This document shows, piece by piece, positions 36,261 through 45,116 of a stretch of 64,000 nt of DNA. The notes under the pieces are model-generated. The model saw only the letters and a list, made by a program, of their open reading frames with translations, made no database searches and was not told where the DNA came from. Each line of letters begins with the position of its first letter. The first letter of the stretch is position 1. The translations under genes and the position numbers were made by a program. Source of the DNA: Methylophilus sp. 14 (lineage in GTDB: Bacteria; Pseudomonadota; Gammaproteobacteria; Burkholderiales; Methylophilaceae); the NCBI RefSeq assembly GCF_015354345.1, contig NZ_JADKYS010000003.1, positions 278,856 through 342,855 on the forward strand, written 5' to 3'.

Positions 36261-37679
36261 CTACTCAATACGCACCAGAGAGCCCGATACGCTAGAGGGC
36301 TCTCCCACCCCGCTTGATATAATCGTTGTGATTTCAAAGTCATCAATTGGCCATGAGAAAATAGCTGATTGTCCATCACTTAAATAGCCTGAGTCATAAA
36401 CAATTAAGTCATTCTTTTGGGGATCGCGAATAGTCAAACGTAATTTCCCGCCCCCTGTTGTATTTGCGCTAAGCTTGAAGTTTTCTCCTTTTTTAGGTCT
36501 AGCCCATGAAACATGTGTAATAGAGCGTCCTGAATAGTTGGATTGGATAATTGTTTCATCACTACTTTCAAAAACAACTGCCTGCTGATAGCTATTGAAG
36601 TTACCAAGCATTCCGCAAGAGTTTATACAGGCATCACTATCTGCCTGATAATTAAACCCCCTTGCCCAAGGTCCTCGCATTGACAAAACATTCAAATTTC
36701 GTTTATCTGTAAAGTTATTGCCATTCCCATCTACCCAGCTTTGCACAGAAGTCACCATGCGTAATGCCTTTTGAATAAGTGTATGTTCATAATATGCGGA
36801 ACCCGTAGATTGTGTAGCCGCTCCAATTTCAGAATAAATGACATAAGGGGTTCCGTAGTTTCTATCCACAACATATGCACCATAAGTCTTTAATGTATTT
36901 GCAATTTTCTTCAAAAAGGGGGTTCTAATTTTTGACAGATCAAAGTTTGCAGGCAGCATCAATAAAGCCCCTTCAGGAATTTGCCCTGTGTTTGATGCTA
37001 GATTCAGATCTGCTGCAGTTGATGGATAAGTATAGCCAGGGCTCGATGACAACCCGTTATAAGTTAAAGACATTGATAATGCATGTCTAAACATAACATC
37101 CCCGTCATTCACTTCATGAACACGTATCATCCCAGCACATGCAGGTATACCAACCGCCCGCCCCCCTTGGTAAAAGTGGGCAGGATCACCCCAGCCACGC
37201 CCATCCAAGGGTGCCCATGCATATAAAAGTGATGTCCACTCGCCATTAATTAGTTTTAGCTTATAAAACGAGTGAATGACTTTATTATCGACATCTATGA
37301 CGTCTGCGTGACCATCAGAACCCGTGGCAGGTATCACATTGGCTGGCCAATGGGGAATAGTCAGTTCTGAAACCATCTTCTCAGCATCCCGGTCGTGAAT
37401 CCCACCATAGCCTGGACCAACCTTAATTGTCATGGCTGCGTCAGAGGCATCGGCATAAAAGCATGAAGCAGAAAACGCTGGCGTATTTGCTGTTGGATTG
37501 TATAGAGAATCAGGAATGATGTAGTTTGAGAATGTGGGTGACACCGGAACACTGTTCCATAACGAATCTGCAGTGAAAGGCCGAGCATAACTACTAAACT
37601 CAATTGCACCAGCGTTAAAGCTTGATAACACGATCACGAATAGCAGTGCTTTTTTGCTGATTCCTTTTACATTTATCAT
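36261..37679 (-). CDS. Secreted protein, unrecognised family, paralogue 1
   Basis: 472 residues with a signal peptide (LFVIVLSSFNAGA). The mature part has SLWNSVPVSPTFSNYIIP, IPHWPANV, SDGHADVIDVDNKVIHSFYK, GRGWGDPAHFYQGGRAVG, CAGMIRVHE, GQIPEGALLMLPANFD and YGAYVVDRNYGTPYVIY, then a beta-rich C-terminal domain (TTGGGKLRLTIRDPQKND, ending VSGSLVRIE). The same motifs occur in the genes at 38654-40129 and 42025-43428. The layout is reminiscent of uncharacterised secreted proteins found in other bacteria. No catalytic family could be named; conserved His, Asp and Glu residues suggest carbohydrate binding or cleavage. Part of the EPS locus. Confidence 0.75.
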   Translation of the reverse strand: MINVKGISKKALLFVIVLSSFNAGAIEFSSYARPFTADSLWNSVPVSPTFSNYIIPDSLYNPTANTPAFSASCFYADASDAAMTIKVGPGYGGIHDRDAEKMVSELTIPHWPANVIPATGSDGHADVIDVDNKVIHSFYKLKLINGEWTSLLYAWAPLDGRGWGDPAHFYQGGRAVGIPACAGMIRVHEVNDGDVMFRHALSMSLTYNGLSSSPGYTYPSTAADLNLASNTGQIPEGALLMLPANFDLSKIRTPFLKKIANTLKTYGAYVVDRNYGTPYVIYSEIGAATQSTGSAYYEHTLIQKALRMVTSVQSWVDGNGNNFTDKRNLNVLSMRGPWARGFNYQADSDACINSCGMLGNFNSYQQAVVFESSDETIIQSNYSGRSITHVSWARPKKGENFKLSANTTGGGKLRLTIRDPQKNDLIVYDSGYLSDGQSAIFSWPIDDFEITTIISSGVGEPSSVSGSLVRIE

Positions 37680-37997
37680 TTAGGCTCCTTAGCATCAATT
37701 TGTCTAACCGACTAACGGTTAAATTACAAATTTAAACTATACACCACAAATGTAAATTTAATTTAAATTGCGATATAAGGCCAGACTGTTCTCAAGCGCT
37801 GTTAATCTGCAGTCAAATGATTTAATGTGATAAAAGTATAAAAAAGACAAATCATCCAGCACTGGCTTGCCGAATGCGCAAGGATTTCATGATTTTGCAT
37901 GAGTAGTCACAGCTGGCGGTCATGTTCAAGCAACGCAAATGGAACATATAACTGAATATTCATCTGGCAACTGACCAGTAATGATATTAAAAAGCCA
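37680..37997. other. Upstream region of paralogue 1, no gene recognised
   Basis: About 320 AT-rich bases between the paralogue 1 start and the ParE-type pseudogene. A small inverted repeat TAACCG / CGGTTA lies at 37705-37721, about 26 bases before the start codon, where an operator could lie. No ORF or RNA gene was recognised. Confidence 0.45.
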
Positions 37998-38308
37998 TCA
38001 CTCTTTAAGTCGATCAGCCAGTCTTGCCATCAGATCCATGCGCTGATGGAAAATAGCCACGATAAGAGCAGGCGCTTCCTCACGCGGCAAGCAGATACGT
38101 AATGATGTTCGTAGAGCCCCATCCGCAAAGCCGGAAAAAGCGCATCCATGTCTTTGAATGCCCCCTCGCCATCGGCGAGACTGGCGATACCGCGCTCCAA
38201 CGTAGCAATGTAGTGCCGCACCTGCGCATTGCCCCATTGCTTGCGAGTATAGCGCACGATGCTGCGCAAGTCCGACTCTGCCGCTGCAGTGAGAACGTAG
38301 CCGGTCAA
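37998..38308 (-). pseudogene. ParE/RelE-type toxin with frameshifted C-terminus
   Basis: The toxin starts with TTG at 38308, overlapping the antitoxin stop (TTGA) with GAGGGCAAGG upstream. Residues TGYVLTAAAESDLRSIVRYT and ALRMGLYEHHYV are ParE-like. After YEHHYV the frame shifts near 38095: the expected tail (CLPREEAPALIVAIFHQRMD and LMARLADRLKE) continues in another frame to 37998. One missing T in the coding strand explains it. As read, translation gives a 92-residue product with an altered tail (SACRVRKRLLLSW). ParE tails carry residues needed for activity, so the toxin is probably inactive. Confidence 0.78.
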
Positions 38309-38556
38309 GCCTTGCCCTCGATTAGCTCTTCATTAAGAATTTCGTTGATGCTCTTGGTAGACACATTGCCAGCAAGTCCTTCGTGGACGCGGGAGCTGAG
38401 CAGGATTGTCAGCTCCGTCCATGCCTGATTGGCATCAGCATCGCCTGGAAACAGCCTTTCCAGGGCGTATTGCTTGATGGTTTTGCCTTGCAAGGCAGCC
38501 AGAGCTTTCAGGCTTTGGTGTTGCTGGTCTGTGATATCGATGGTTAGGCGACTCAT
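38305..38556 (-). CDS. ParD-type antitoxin
   Basis: 83 residues from the ATG at 38556, supported by GGAG; the GTG at 38577 lies in the operator and is rejected. The N-terminus MSRLTIDITDQQHQSLKALA is a ribbon-helix-helix domain, and the C-terminal acidic tail (INEILNEELIEGKA) would bind the toxin. It is coupled to the toxin gene by a 4-base overlap. The operator palindrome upstream fits autoregulation. Confidence 0.85.
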   Translation of the reverse strand: MSRLTIDITDQQHQSLKALAALQGKTIKQYALERLFPGDADANQAWTELTILLSSRVHEGLAGNVSTKSINEILNEELIEGKA

Positions 38557-38575
38557 AATATATCTCCGCAGTTGC

Positions 38576-38607
38576 ACATTCCCACATTATATTATATGTG
38601 GGAATGT
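38576..38607. promoter_or_regulatory. Inverted-repeat operator of the toxin-antitoxin pair
   Basis: A perfect 12-bp inverted repeat, ACATTCCCACAT / ATGTGGGAATGT, separated by 8 AT bases that could hold the -10 region. It ends 20 bases before the antitoxin ATG. Autoregulation by a ribbon-helix-helix antitoxin on such palindromes is the norm for the family. Confidence 0.75.
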
Positions 38608-38653
38608 AACAGGCGGTTGTACATGACTAGATGGTTACTGGTTGTCGTATCAA

Positions 38654-40129
38654 CTACTTAACGCGCAATAATGTGCCGCTGACGGTGGATCCTTTACCTA
38701 TTCCACTCGTCGCAAATAGATCAAACTTTAAATCACCAGCAGGCCAATTGAAAGTTACCGATTGACCATTTATCAGATCATACGTATCAACCCTTTTATT
38801 CCAGTTTTGATCATAAATGATTAGTCTCAACTTCCCCCCCCCCGTAGTTCTAGCTGTCAACTTATATCTCTGTCCAGAATTAGGTTTGGCCCATGTCACC
38901 TGGCTTATAAAACGATTGGTTGGATTGGACTGCACGATGGGTGATGTAGTTGGACCAAAGACCACTGCTTGCTTCCATGTGTCAAACTGACCAACTGCTG
39001 GGTCAGTCTTGTACCACCCCTTTCCTTTTATTACACCCCATGGCCCACGCATAGATAAAACGTTTAAATTTTTTTCTGGTACAAACGGAGTGCCATTCGC
39101 ATCTATCCAATACTTAACGTTAGTGACCATACGCAAAGATTGGCGAATCAAATGCAACTCGTTCGCCGCTTTTATGTTATAGCCGTTCTTATGTAAATTA
39201 AGCCCTGAGCCAGCTTCTGCGTAAATTACGAAAGGGGTGCCATAATTACCATCAACAACATAGGCACCATAAATTTTTAATGTGTTCACGATCTTAATTA
39301 ATTCTGGTGTCTTAATTTTAGAAGTATCAAAATCTGTGGGCAGCATAACTAATGCGCCCTCAGGTATTTGACCTGTATTGATCGAGCTTAAACGATCTGC
39401 AGATGTTGCAGGGAAAACGTATCCGGGTGCAGCTCCAGTCTTATCAAGAGACATGGCTAGTGCGTGTGGGTATAATGAAGTATCGGTACTTAAAAACTCA
39501 TGCTTACGGATCATTCCAGGACAGGCACCAACCCCAACGGCCCTCGCACCGTGGTAATAATGGGCGGGATCGGCCCAACCTGAGCCGTTCATTGGCGACC
39601 ATGCATATAAATTAGCTGTCCATAAACCATTGATTTTTTTTAGTTTCCAAAATGAATGTATTACTCCTGATGAAACATCATAAACATCCGCATGACCATC
39701 TGTCCCAGCTGCAGCCTCCAAGTTGGCGGGCCAATGTGGTATCTCAATTTGGGGCTGAAAAGTTTCAGCATCAGCATCATATACACCTTTTTGATCTGGG
39801 CTTGGTTTAATAATCATAGGCCCACTTTTATCGTCTACATAAAAACAGCCCGATGAGTAATTACCTGAATCTATTAAGGGATTGAATTTTGCAAGTGGAA
39901 TTACAAAGTTAGAGAAAGTTGGGGAGATCGGACGACTTTTCCAAAGAGAGTTTTTTCTAAACGGTTCAGTGTAGAATTGTGTATTTGAAGTTTTAGCTGA
40001 ACTTGTTGCCTCAATGGATAAGCCAGTTGTGTTAGGGTCTATCGCCGCGATAGCTTTGATGCTTAATAAAGCAAAAGCTGCACTGAGCAAATAATGGGCA
40101 GTAAAATAAACTTTCATGGATGCTTTCAT
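38654..40129 (-). CDS. Secreted protein, unrecognised family, paralogue 2
   Basis: 491 residues with a signal peptide (LLSAAFALLSIKAIA) and a short linker before the shared motif SLWKSRPISPTFSNFVIP. It shares IPHWPANLEAAAGTDGHADV, MNGSGWADPAHYYHGARAVG, CPGMIRKHE, GQIPEGALVMLPTDFD, TPELIKIVNTLKIYGAYVVD and LSMRGPWG with its two paralogues, and the beta-rich C-terminal domain ends VSGTLLRVK. TAGGAG precedes the ATG. The preserved order of all motifs points to duplication within this locus. Function is unknown. Confidence 0.75.
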   Translation of the reverse strand: MKASMKVYFTAHYLLSAAFALLSIKAIAAIDPNTTGLSIEATSSAKTSNTQFYTEPFRKNSLWKSRPISPTFSNFVIPLAKFNPLIDSGNYSSGCFYVDDKSGPMIIKPSPDQKGVYDADAETFQPQIEIPHWPANLEAAAGTDGHADVYDVSSGVIHSFWKLKKINGLWTANLYAWSPMNGSGWADPAHYYHGARAVGVGACPGMIRKHEFLSTDTSLYPHALAMSLDKTGAAPGYVFPATSADRLSSINTGQIPEGALVMLPTDFDTSKIKTPELIKIVNTLKIYGAYVVDGNYGTPFVIYAEAGSGLNLHKNGYNIKAANELHLIRQSLRMVTNVKYWIDANGTPFVPEKNLNVLSMRGPWGVIKGKGWYKTDPAVGQFDTWKQAVVFGPTTSPIVQSNPTNRFISQVTWAKPNSGQRYKLTARTTGGGKLRLIIYDQNWNKRVDTYDLINGQSVTFNWPAGDLKFDLFATSGIGKGSTVSGTLLRVK

Positions 40130-40808
40130 CGTGTACTCCTACATGGGAAGGTCATGATTTAAATTATCAGCAGTTTGCAATCCAACCAGTCATGGCTAAG
40201 CTGCACAGGTATCCCAATAAGCAAAACTCTTTGCAAACAATTTAGCGCTCATTAGCGCACCTTGGTTCTGAGCAGTCAACTTTGAGACATCTCAGGCATG
40301 TTTATGCTAATAACAACTAAACACTTTCGATTAGTACGTCTAACTCATTTAAATAAATGCGACTAGTGGATTTTGATTTGTTAATACGCATCAAGATTGA
40401 CTATGAGAATACAATCAGCATTGATTAATCTCCGGTTATCTTAAAACAGCCAAAATTGGTCACTCAATTAAAAAAAATTGTTCAAAGTGACCATAATTGG
40501 AGATTACATGTGACTAGTGGATCAAATAGCTTTTAAATTTAATGCATATATCAACGCATAAGAGTAAAAAGCAAAGGTTGTGCCAACTAAAGAGAGGGGG
40601 TAAATAATTTTGTCTAGACAGTCAGTTTGTAGAAAGCTGCTATTGTAAAACTCCAGTGAGAAGTGTTCTATGCCGCTGAGAGATTGAAAACCTGCGTTAA
40701 ACTGGTTTACCATAAAATTCGATGATAGAGCGCCTCGGCAGTAATTAATCGCCGTTTACACAAAATTCTGGAGAGCCTCGGGAGCTTGATCGTGAAAAAT
40801 CAAGTTAA
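40130..40808. other. Long intergenic stretch, no intact gene
   Basis: Nearly 680 bases. A 63-codon minus-strand frame at 40522-40713 has no recognised family and is not called. The stretch holds two direct copies of GACTAGTGGAT (40361-40371 and 40512-40522), about 150 bases apart, and the imperfect inverted repeat listed separately. It could be the scar of a lost element, but no transposase remnant is recognisable. Confidence 0.4.
40450..40500. repeat. Imperfect inverted repeat (possible IS-end scar)
   Basis: CCAAAATTGGTCACT at 40450-40464 is mirrored by AGTGACCATAATTGG at 40486-40500 (12 of 15 paired), with a 21-base AT-rich middle. GGTCAC-type repeats occur in IS21-family ends, but nothing else supports an element here. 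Confidence 0.35.
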
Positions 40809-41996
40809 CTAGTCTTTTCTTGACTTAACCCATTCAACCTGGCGATTCTTGAAGAAATTCAAGTACAGCTTGATTTTACTCAACGCATAGACAGGCGCAT
40901 ATGCAAATAAGGACATGATAGATAAGATATTTCTACCATGTTTGAACCAGGCAATTAAAACAAAGCCTGTCAATATTACAAACACCCCTACCCCCAATGA
41001 CCATGGCTGTGCATCACCAGTGAGTATCCATGCTGCCGCCGATACAAATGCTAATAAGGCGGACAGTAAAAAGAGCAATGCCAGTGGCGGCACGATCAAG
41101 TCCAGCGCCATGGCAATGATTGAGAAGTTAAAGGAGGTGATGCCTTTAAGTAGCAATGGAATACCCTCTTTGACAATCATGCTGATGTGGCCATGTTCCC
41201 AACGCTTTCTTTGAGACTCTGTTCCTGCATCGTGTTCTGGAAACAAGCTGGCGACATATGCTTCAGGACAAAAGCCAGGAGCGCGATAAGCGATCGTTAG
41301 ATCGATGCCCAGCTTCATATCCTCGACAATACTGCCATGCACCAGGTTAGCATTTTCAATTTGTTGCCAAGGGAATGCCATGCCAGAGCCCATCAGTTGC
41401 ATTGGTAAGCCAAGACGATGAAAACCCAATGGCCTGGTCCAACTCTTCACAACATAGGCAAACTCGGCTATTTTGGACTTGATATCGCCATTGGGATTTG
41501 ACTGAATCAAATAAAGCGCCTGGATGGCACTTTGTCTGGTAACCACGGCATTGGCTAATGCATCTATGGTGCCAGTATCAATTTCGCAATCAGCATCAAA
41601 TACCATGACAATGTCTGGTGGCGATTGCTTCAGGAACTGCAGGCCAAAATCCAGTGCGTAGCCCTTCCCTCTTTTTTCCTGATCAAACCGCTCAATGGCT
41701 TCTACGTCTGCTTTTCTGGCAACTTCAGCAGTGTTGTCCGTACAGTTATCAGCCACGACCACAATTCTTGTATTGGTAGTTGCCTGTTGTTTAATTGATT
41801 GCAAGGTATGCTCGATACCTGCAGACTCATTGTGTGCTGGGATCAGGATAGCAATACGCTCCTGACTAGGCACGATCACTGCTCTGCGATAACCAGGCAG
41901 GATGGCTATGAGAATTTGGAATGCAAAGGTTAAGACCGGAATCGCCAGTAGCAACAATACAAGATAAAAAAGTGCGATAAGTGCGTCATAAATCAT
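40809..41996 (-). CDS. Glycosyltransferase family 2, membrane-anchored
   Basis: 395 residues: N-terminal membrane segment, then a GT-A domain with IAILIPAHNESAGIEHTLQS, DNCTDNTAEVARKA, DADCEID (the DxD motif) and RKRWEHGHI (QxxRW-like). Two or three C-terminal membrane helices follow. It is a processive-type or cell-wall-type GT2 acting at the inner membrane. Position between paralogues 2 and 3 ties it to the EPS locus. Confidence 0.87.
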   Translation of the reverse strand: MIYDALIALFYLVLLLLAIPVLTFAFQILIAILPGYRRAVIVPSQERIAILIPAHNESAGIEHTLQSIKQQATTNTRIVVVADNCTDNTAEVARKADVEAIERFDQEKRGKGYALDFGLQFLKQSPPDIVMVFDADCEIDTGTIDALANAVVTRQSAIQALYLIQSNPNGDIKSKIAEFAYVVKSWTRPLGFHRLGLPMQLMGSGMAFPWQQIENANLVHGSIVEDMKLGIDLTIAYRAPGFCPEAYVASLFPEHDAGTESQRKRWEHGHISMIVKEGIPLLLKGITSFNFSIIAMALDLIVPPLALLFLLSALLAFVSAAAWILTGDAQPWSLGVGVFVILTGFVLIAWFKHGRNILSIMSLFAYAPVYALSKIKLYLNFFKNRQVEWVKSRKD

Positions 41997-42024
41997 AGCG
42001 AAGGCCTATTAAAGTAAATTTCAA

Positions 42025-43428
42025 TCATTTGTCTGCGGCACGGAGCAGTATACCTCGCGCTGATGAAGCGCCGCCTACCCCACTCGTGACAGTGAGCAGA
42101 GGGTAAAAACTATCAACAGGCCACTCAAAAGTCACCGACTCATTATTTTGAAGATCGCGGCTGTCGTAAACTTGCTTCTTAGTCTCTTTGTCAATGATCT
42201 TGAACCGTAAGCTGGCACCGCCAGTTGTCACCGCTTTTAAAGTATAGCGCTTCCCTTTTTCAGGCTTGGCCCAGTCGATCAAAGGTATTGAGCGTGGTGA
42301 GTAGTTAGCTTGAACTACTTTGGTTTCCGTTTGATCGAAAACGACCGCTTGTTGAACTGAAACAAACTTGCCAACAGGTTTACCATTTAATGGTAGCCAA
42401 GGCCCTCGCATTGATAATATATTTAAATTTTTATTGGGTGTAAAAGATTTACCATTACCATCAATCCATCCACTTGTGGATCGAACCATACGTAAACTTT
42501 GCCTTATATTCTGAAGCTCTTGGGCAGCCCTTACATCCCAAATACCTTTATGCATTTTTAGTCCAGATCCAATTTCTGCGTAAATGAGATAAGGCGTGCC
42601 ATAATTTTTATCTACAACATAGGCACCATATACTTTTAATGTATTTGCAATTTTTTTAAGCTCTGGTGTGTTTAACAAAGCAGTATCAAACTCAGGTGGC
42701 AACATCAGTAATGCGCCTTCAGGAATTAAACCTGTATTCATTGATGTATTACCATCTGATACTGTCGCTGGGTATGCATAAGATGGAATGTGGGATAGCG
42801 CACTGTCAGTCAATGATATTGCAAGTGCATGGTTATACATATCTTGTCCATCATGTAGTTCAAAGCTCCGAATAATGCCTGCGCAGGAGGCAACCCCTGT
42901 TGCTCTAGAGCCTTGATGGTAGTGAGCAGGATCGCCCCAGCCTGAGCCACTCATTGACATCCAGCCATAATGAGTAGCACGCCAAACGCTATCCACCTTC
43001 CTTAATTGCCAAAATGAATAGATAATTCCAGAAGTTGTATCAAAGATATCTGCATGGCCATCTGTACCTTCTGCTGGTAATAGTTCAGACGGCCAATGTG
43101 GAATTGTAATTTGCTCACTAAAGTTTTCTGCATCGGCATCATAGATCCCTTTTTTACCTATAGTGCCCTTAACAATCATTGGCCCATCACTTGCTTTAGC
43201 AAGATAGCAATGCGTAGAGTATTTTCCATCTTGCACTGCCGGAAAGAATTTTGATGTTGGAATTACAAAGTCATCAAAAACTGGTGCTACTGGTTTGCTA
43301 TTCCATAGAGATGTTGCCGAAAAGGGTTTCTCGAATGTTCCAAAATCTGCAGCATTTGCTTGCAAGGTTATGGAGATTAGTGTGCAAGAGAGAACAGGAG
43401 CAATCAAACTTATATTGATGAAACTCAT
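42025..43428 (-). CDS. Secreted protein, unrecognised family, paralogue 3
   Basis: 467 residues with a signal peptide (LSCTLISITLQANA). Shared motifs are SLWNSKPVAPVFDDFVIP, IPHWPSELLPAEGTDGHADI, MSGSGWGDPAHYHQGSRATG, CAGIIRSFE, GLIPEGALLMLPPEFD and YGAYVVDKNYGTPYLIYAEI, and the C-terminal beta domain ends ARGILLRAADK. AAGGAG precedes the ATG. It lies between a GT2 and a GMC oxidoreductase. Like its paralogues it lacks a lipobox or PEP-CTERM signal, so a periplasmic or released product is likely. No function is assigned. Confidence 0.75.
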   Translation of the reverse strand: MSFINISLIAPVLSCTLISITLQANAADFGTFEKPFSATSLWNSKPVAPVFDDFVIPTSKFFPAVQDGKYSTHCYLAKASDGPMIVKGTIGKKGIYDADAENFSEQITIPHWPSELLPAEGTDGHADIFDTTSGIIYSFWQLRKVDSVWRATHYGWMSMSGSGWGDPAHYHQGSRATGVASCAGIIRSFELHDGQDMYNHALAISLTDSALSHIPSYAYPATVSDGNTSMNTGLIPEGALLMLPPEFDTALLNTPELKKIANTLKVYGAYVVDKNYGTPYLIYAEIGSGLKMHKGIWDVRAAQELQNIRQSLRMVRSTSGWIDGNGKSFTPNKNLNILSMRGPWLPLNGKPVGKFVSVQQAVVFDQTETKVVQANYSPRSIPLIDWAKPEKGKRYTLKAVTTGGASLRFKIIDKETKKQVYDSRDLQNNESVTFEWPVDSFYPLLTVTSGVGGASSARGILLRAADK

Positions 43429-43471
43429 TTTGAAACTCCTTGCTAGTACAAATTAAAAGCACCTATTGTGT

Positions 43472-45115
43472 TCATAACTTTGCGCTGGCTAAATGCTCAG
43501 ATAGTCTTAAGGCTAATGCAACAATCGTTAATGTCGGGTTGGCATGGCTATTGGTGGTAAACACTGATGCGCTGGCTATATACAGGTTTTTTACGCCATG
43601 CACTTTACAATTCACATCAACCACACTGTCATTAGGATCGATTCCCATACGGGTTGTTCCCATATGATGGCCGCCAACGGGTAAAGCGTTCTCCATTGCC
43701 TTTTCTAACTCTTTTGGCTCAAATTCAAGCCTGCAAGCTTTTGTTTTCTCAAACTGTTTTTTTAATAGATTAAAAGATTTAATACCAGAAGTAATATCCT
43801 GTGCAGTCAACTTCCAATGCACACTCACTCTAGGCATACCAAAACGATCATGCTCGTTTAGCAACTCAATACGGTTATTGGCGTCTGAGACCTGCTCACT
43901 ATTAAACTCAATAGGGTAAGTACCATTACGGTTAGCAACTAACGTATATGGAATACGCCGCTTAGCCAGTTTAATTTTAAACAGCCAGTTAAATGCAAAA
44001 CCAACCACGGAGCCTATATCCATGACAACATTCATCACATGCTTGAATGATTGACCGCGTACTGCAGTTTGGTTCACGCCATGATTTAGAATCGCCTGAT
44101 ACTCAGGTTTTAAAATCGACTTAGCAAGAAAAATGGTCGACATCACACCACTGCCATGCGAAGGATCTGCATACGCCGGAAAATGCAATCTAAAAGCCGA
44201 GTTAAGCAATCCGTGCTCAGCTTGAAATTCAGCAGAAAATTGCAGCTTACGCCGCGCATAAATGCCTTCTGTGGTTTTCTGAAAGTCGAACACCGGCCGC
44301 TCACCACTAAACCGCAATGCCCCAAAAATCAGGTCATAGTGGCAGGCATAGTATTTGCCTAACGAATTATCCAGATCACTCCAGGCAGGTATTTTCTGCT
44401 GACTAACCAACATTAGCCGTGTGGTTTCAATGCCCCCACCCGCCAACACCACTTGCTTGACCTTAACGTCAATAGACTGTTTGCCGTCATGCAATGTAAC
44501 TGAGCTAACAACATCGCCTGCATTGGTAGCATTTAAGCCGATACAGCGTGTACGTAGCAATACATAGACATTGCTCGATTCAGTCAGCTCACGACGAAAC
44601 TTTTGACCAAAATCTGTTGGCAGGCTGTAGCGTTCAATATACTCGTTAAGGTCAGGTGCCAATAGTGGCGCCTCACTGAAAATAGGTTTCGCATTCGGGC
44701 CAAATGAAGAAATTGTAAAATCGTTTTTACCTGAATCACAATACTCCAAGGCCTGCGGATAATAGTCAGCAATTTCTGCTGCACCTGCAGGCCAGCCACT
44801 TTCTGGAACGTGTGCCCTTTTCTCAAAATCATGCTTATCCAGAGGTACGCAGCGCCCACCCCATAAATGTGTGGTGCCACCAAAACGTTGATACCGGAAC
44901 TCAGTGGTTTGCGGGTGTGGTGCCGTTGCCTGCCCTACATATGCGTCGACAATATCAGGCGTTTCATTCCAGTCGCCGCCCTCTATAAGCAAGACACGTT
45001 TCCCCTGCCGAGAAAGGCTAATAGCTAGACTGATACCAGCAGCACCTGCACCAATAATGCAAATAGAGAAGGTTTCAAGAGCCGATTTATCACTACTATT
45101 GAGATACCCAATCAT
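43472..45115 (-). CDS. GMC family oxidoreductase, second copy
   Basis: 547 residues, with ICIIGAGAAGISLAISLSRQ at the N-terminus and GGHHMGTTRMG then YIASASVFTTNSHANPTLTI at the C-terminus. It mirrors the protein at 32603-34282 in length and motifs, including RFGGTTHLWGGRCVPLD. It starts one base after the GT4 stop, so the two genes are coupled. Two GMC enzymes in one EPS locus suggest oxidation of two sugar positions or a duplicated step. Confidence 0.85.
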   Translation of the reverse strand: MIGYLNSSDKSALETFSICIIGAGAAGISLAISLSRQGKRVLLIEGGDWNETPDIVDAYVGQATAPHPQTTEFRYQRFGGTTHLWGGRCVPLDKHDFEKRAHVPESGWPAGAAEIADYYPQALEYCDSGKNDFTISSFGPNAKPIFSEAPLLAPDLNEYIERYSLPTDFGQKFRRELTESSNVYVLLRTRCIGLNATNAGDVVSSVTLHDGKQSIDVKVKQVVLAGGGIETTRLMLVSQQKIPAWSDLDNSLGKYYACHYDLIFGALRFSGERPVFDFQKTTEGIYARRKLQFSAEFQAEHGLLNSAFRLHFPAYADPSHGSGVMSTIFLAKSILKPEYQAILNHGVNQTAVRGQSFKHVMNVVMDIGSVVGFAFNWLFKIKLAKRRIPYTLVANRNGTYPIEFNSEQVSDANNRIELLNEHDRFGMPRVSVHWKLTAQDITSGIKSFNLLKKQFEKTKACRLEFEPKELEKAMENALPVGGHHMGTTRMGIDPNDSVVDVNCKVHGVKNLYIASASVFTTNSHANPTLTIVALALRLSEHLASAKL

Positions 45116-45116
45116 G

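Noticed and set aside
40522-40713. 63-codon minus-strand frame as a possible transposase remnant
   Set aside because: No transposase motif or recognised family could be found; kept only as part of the empty spacer.
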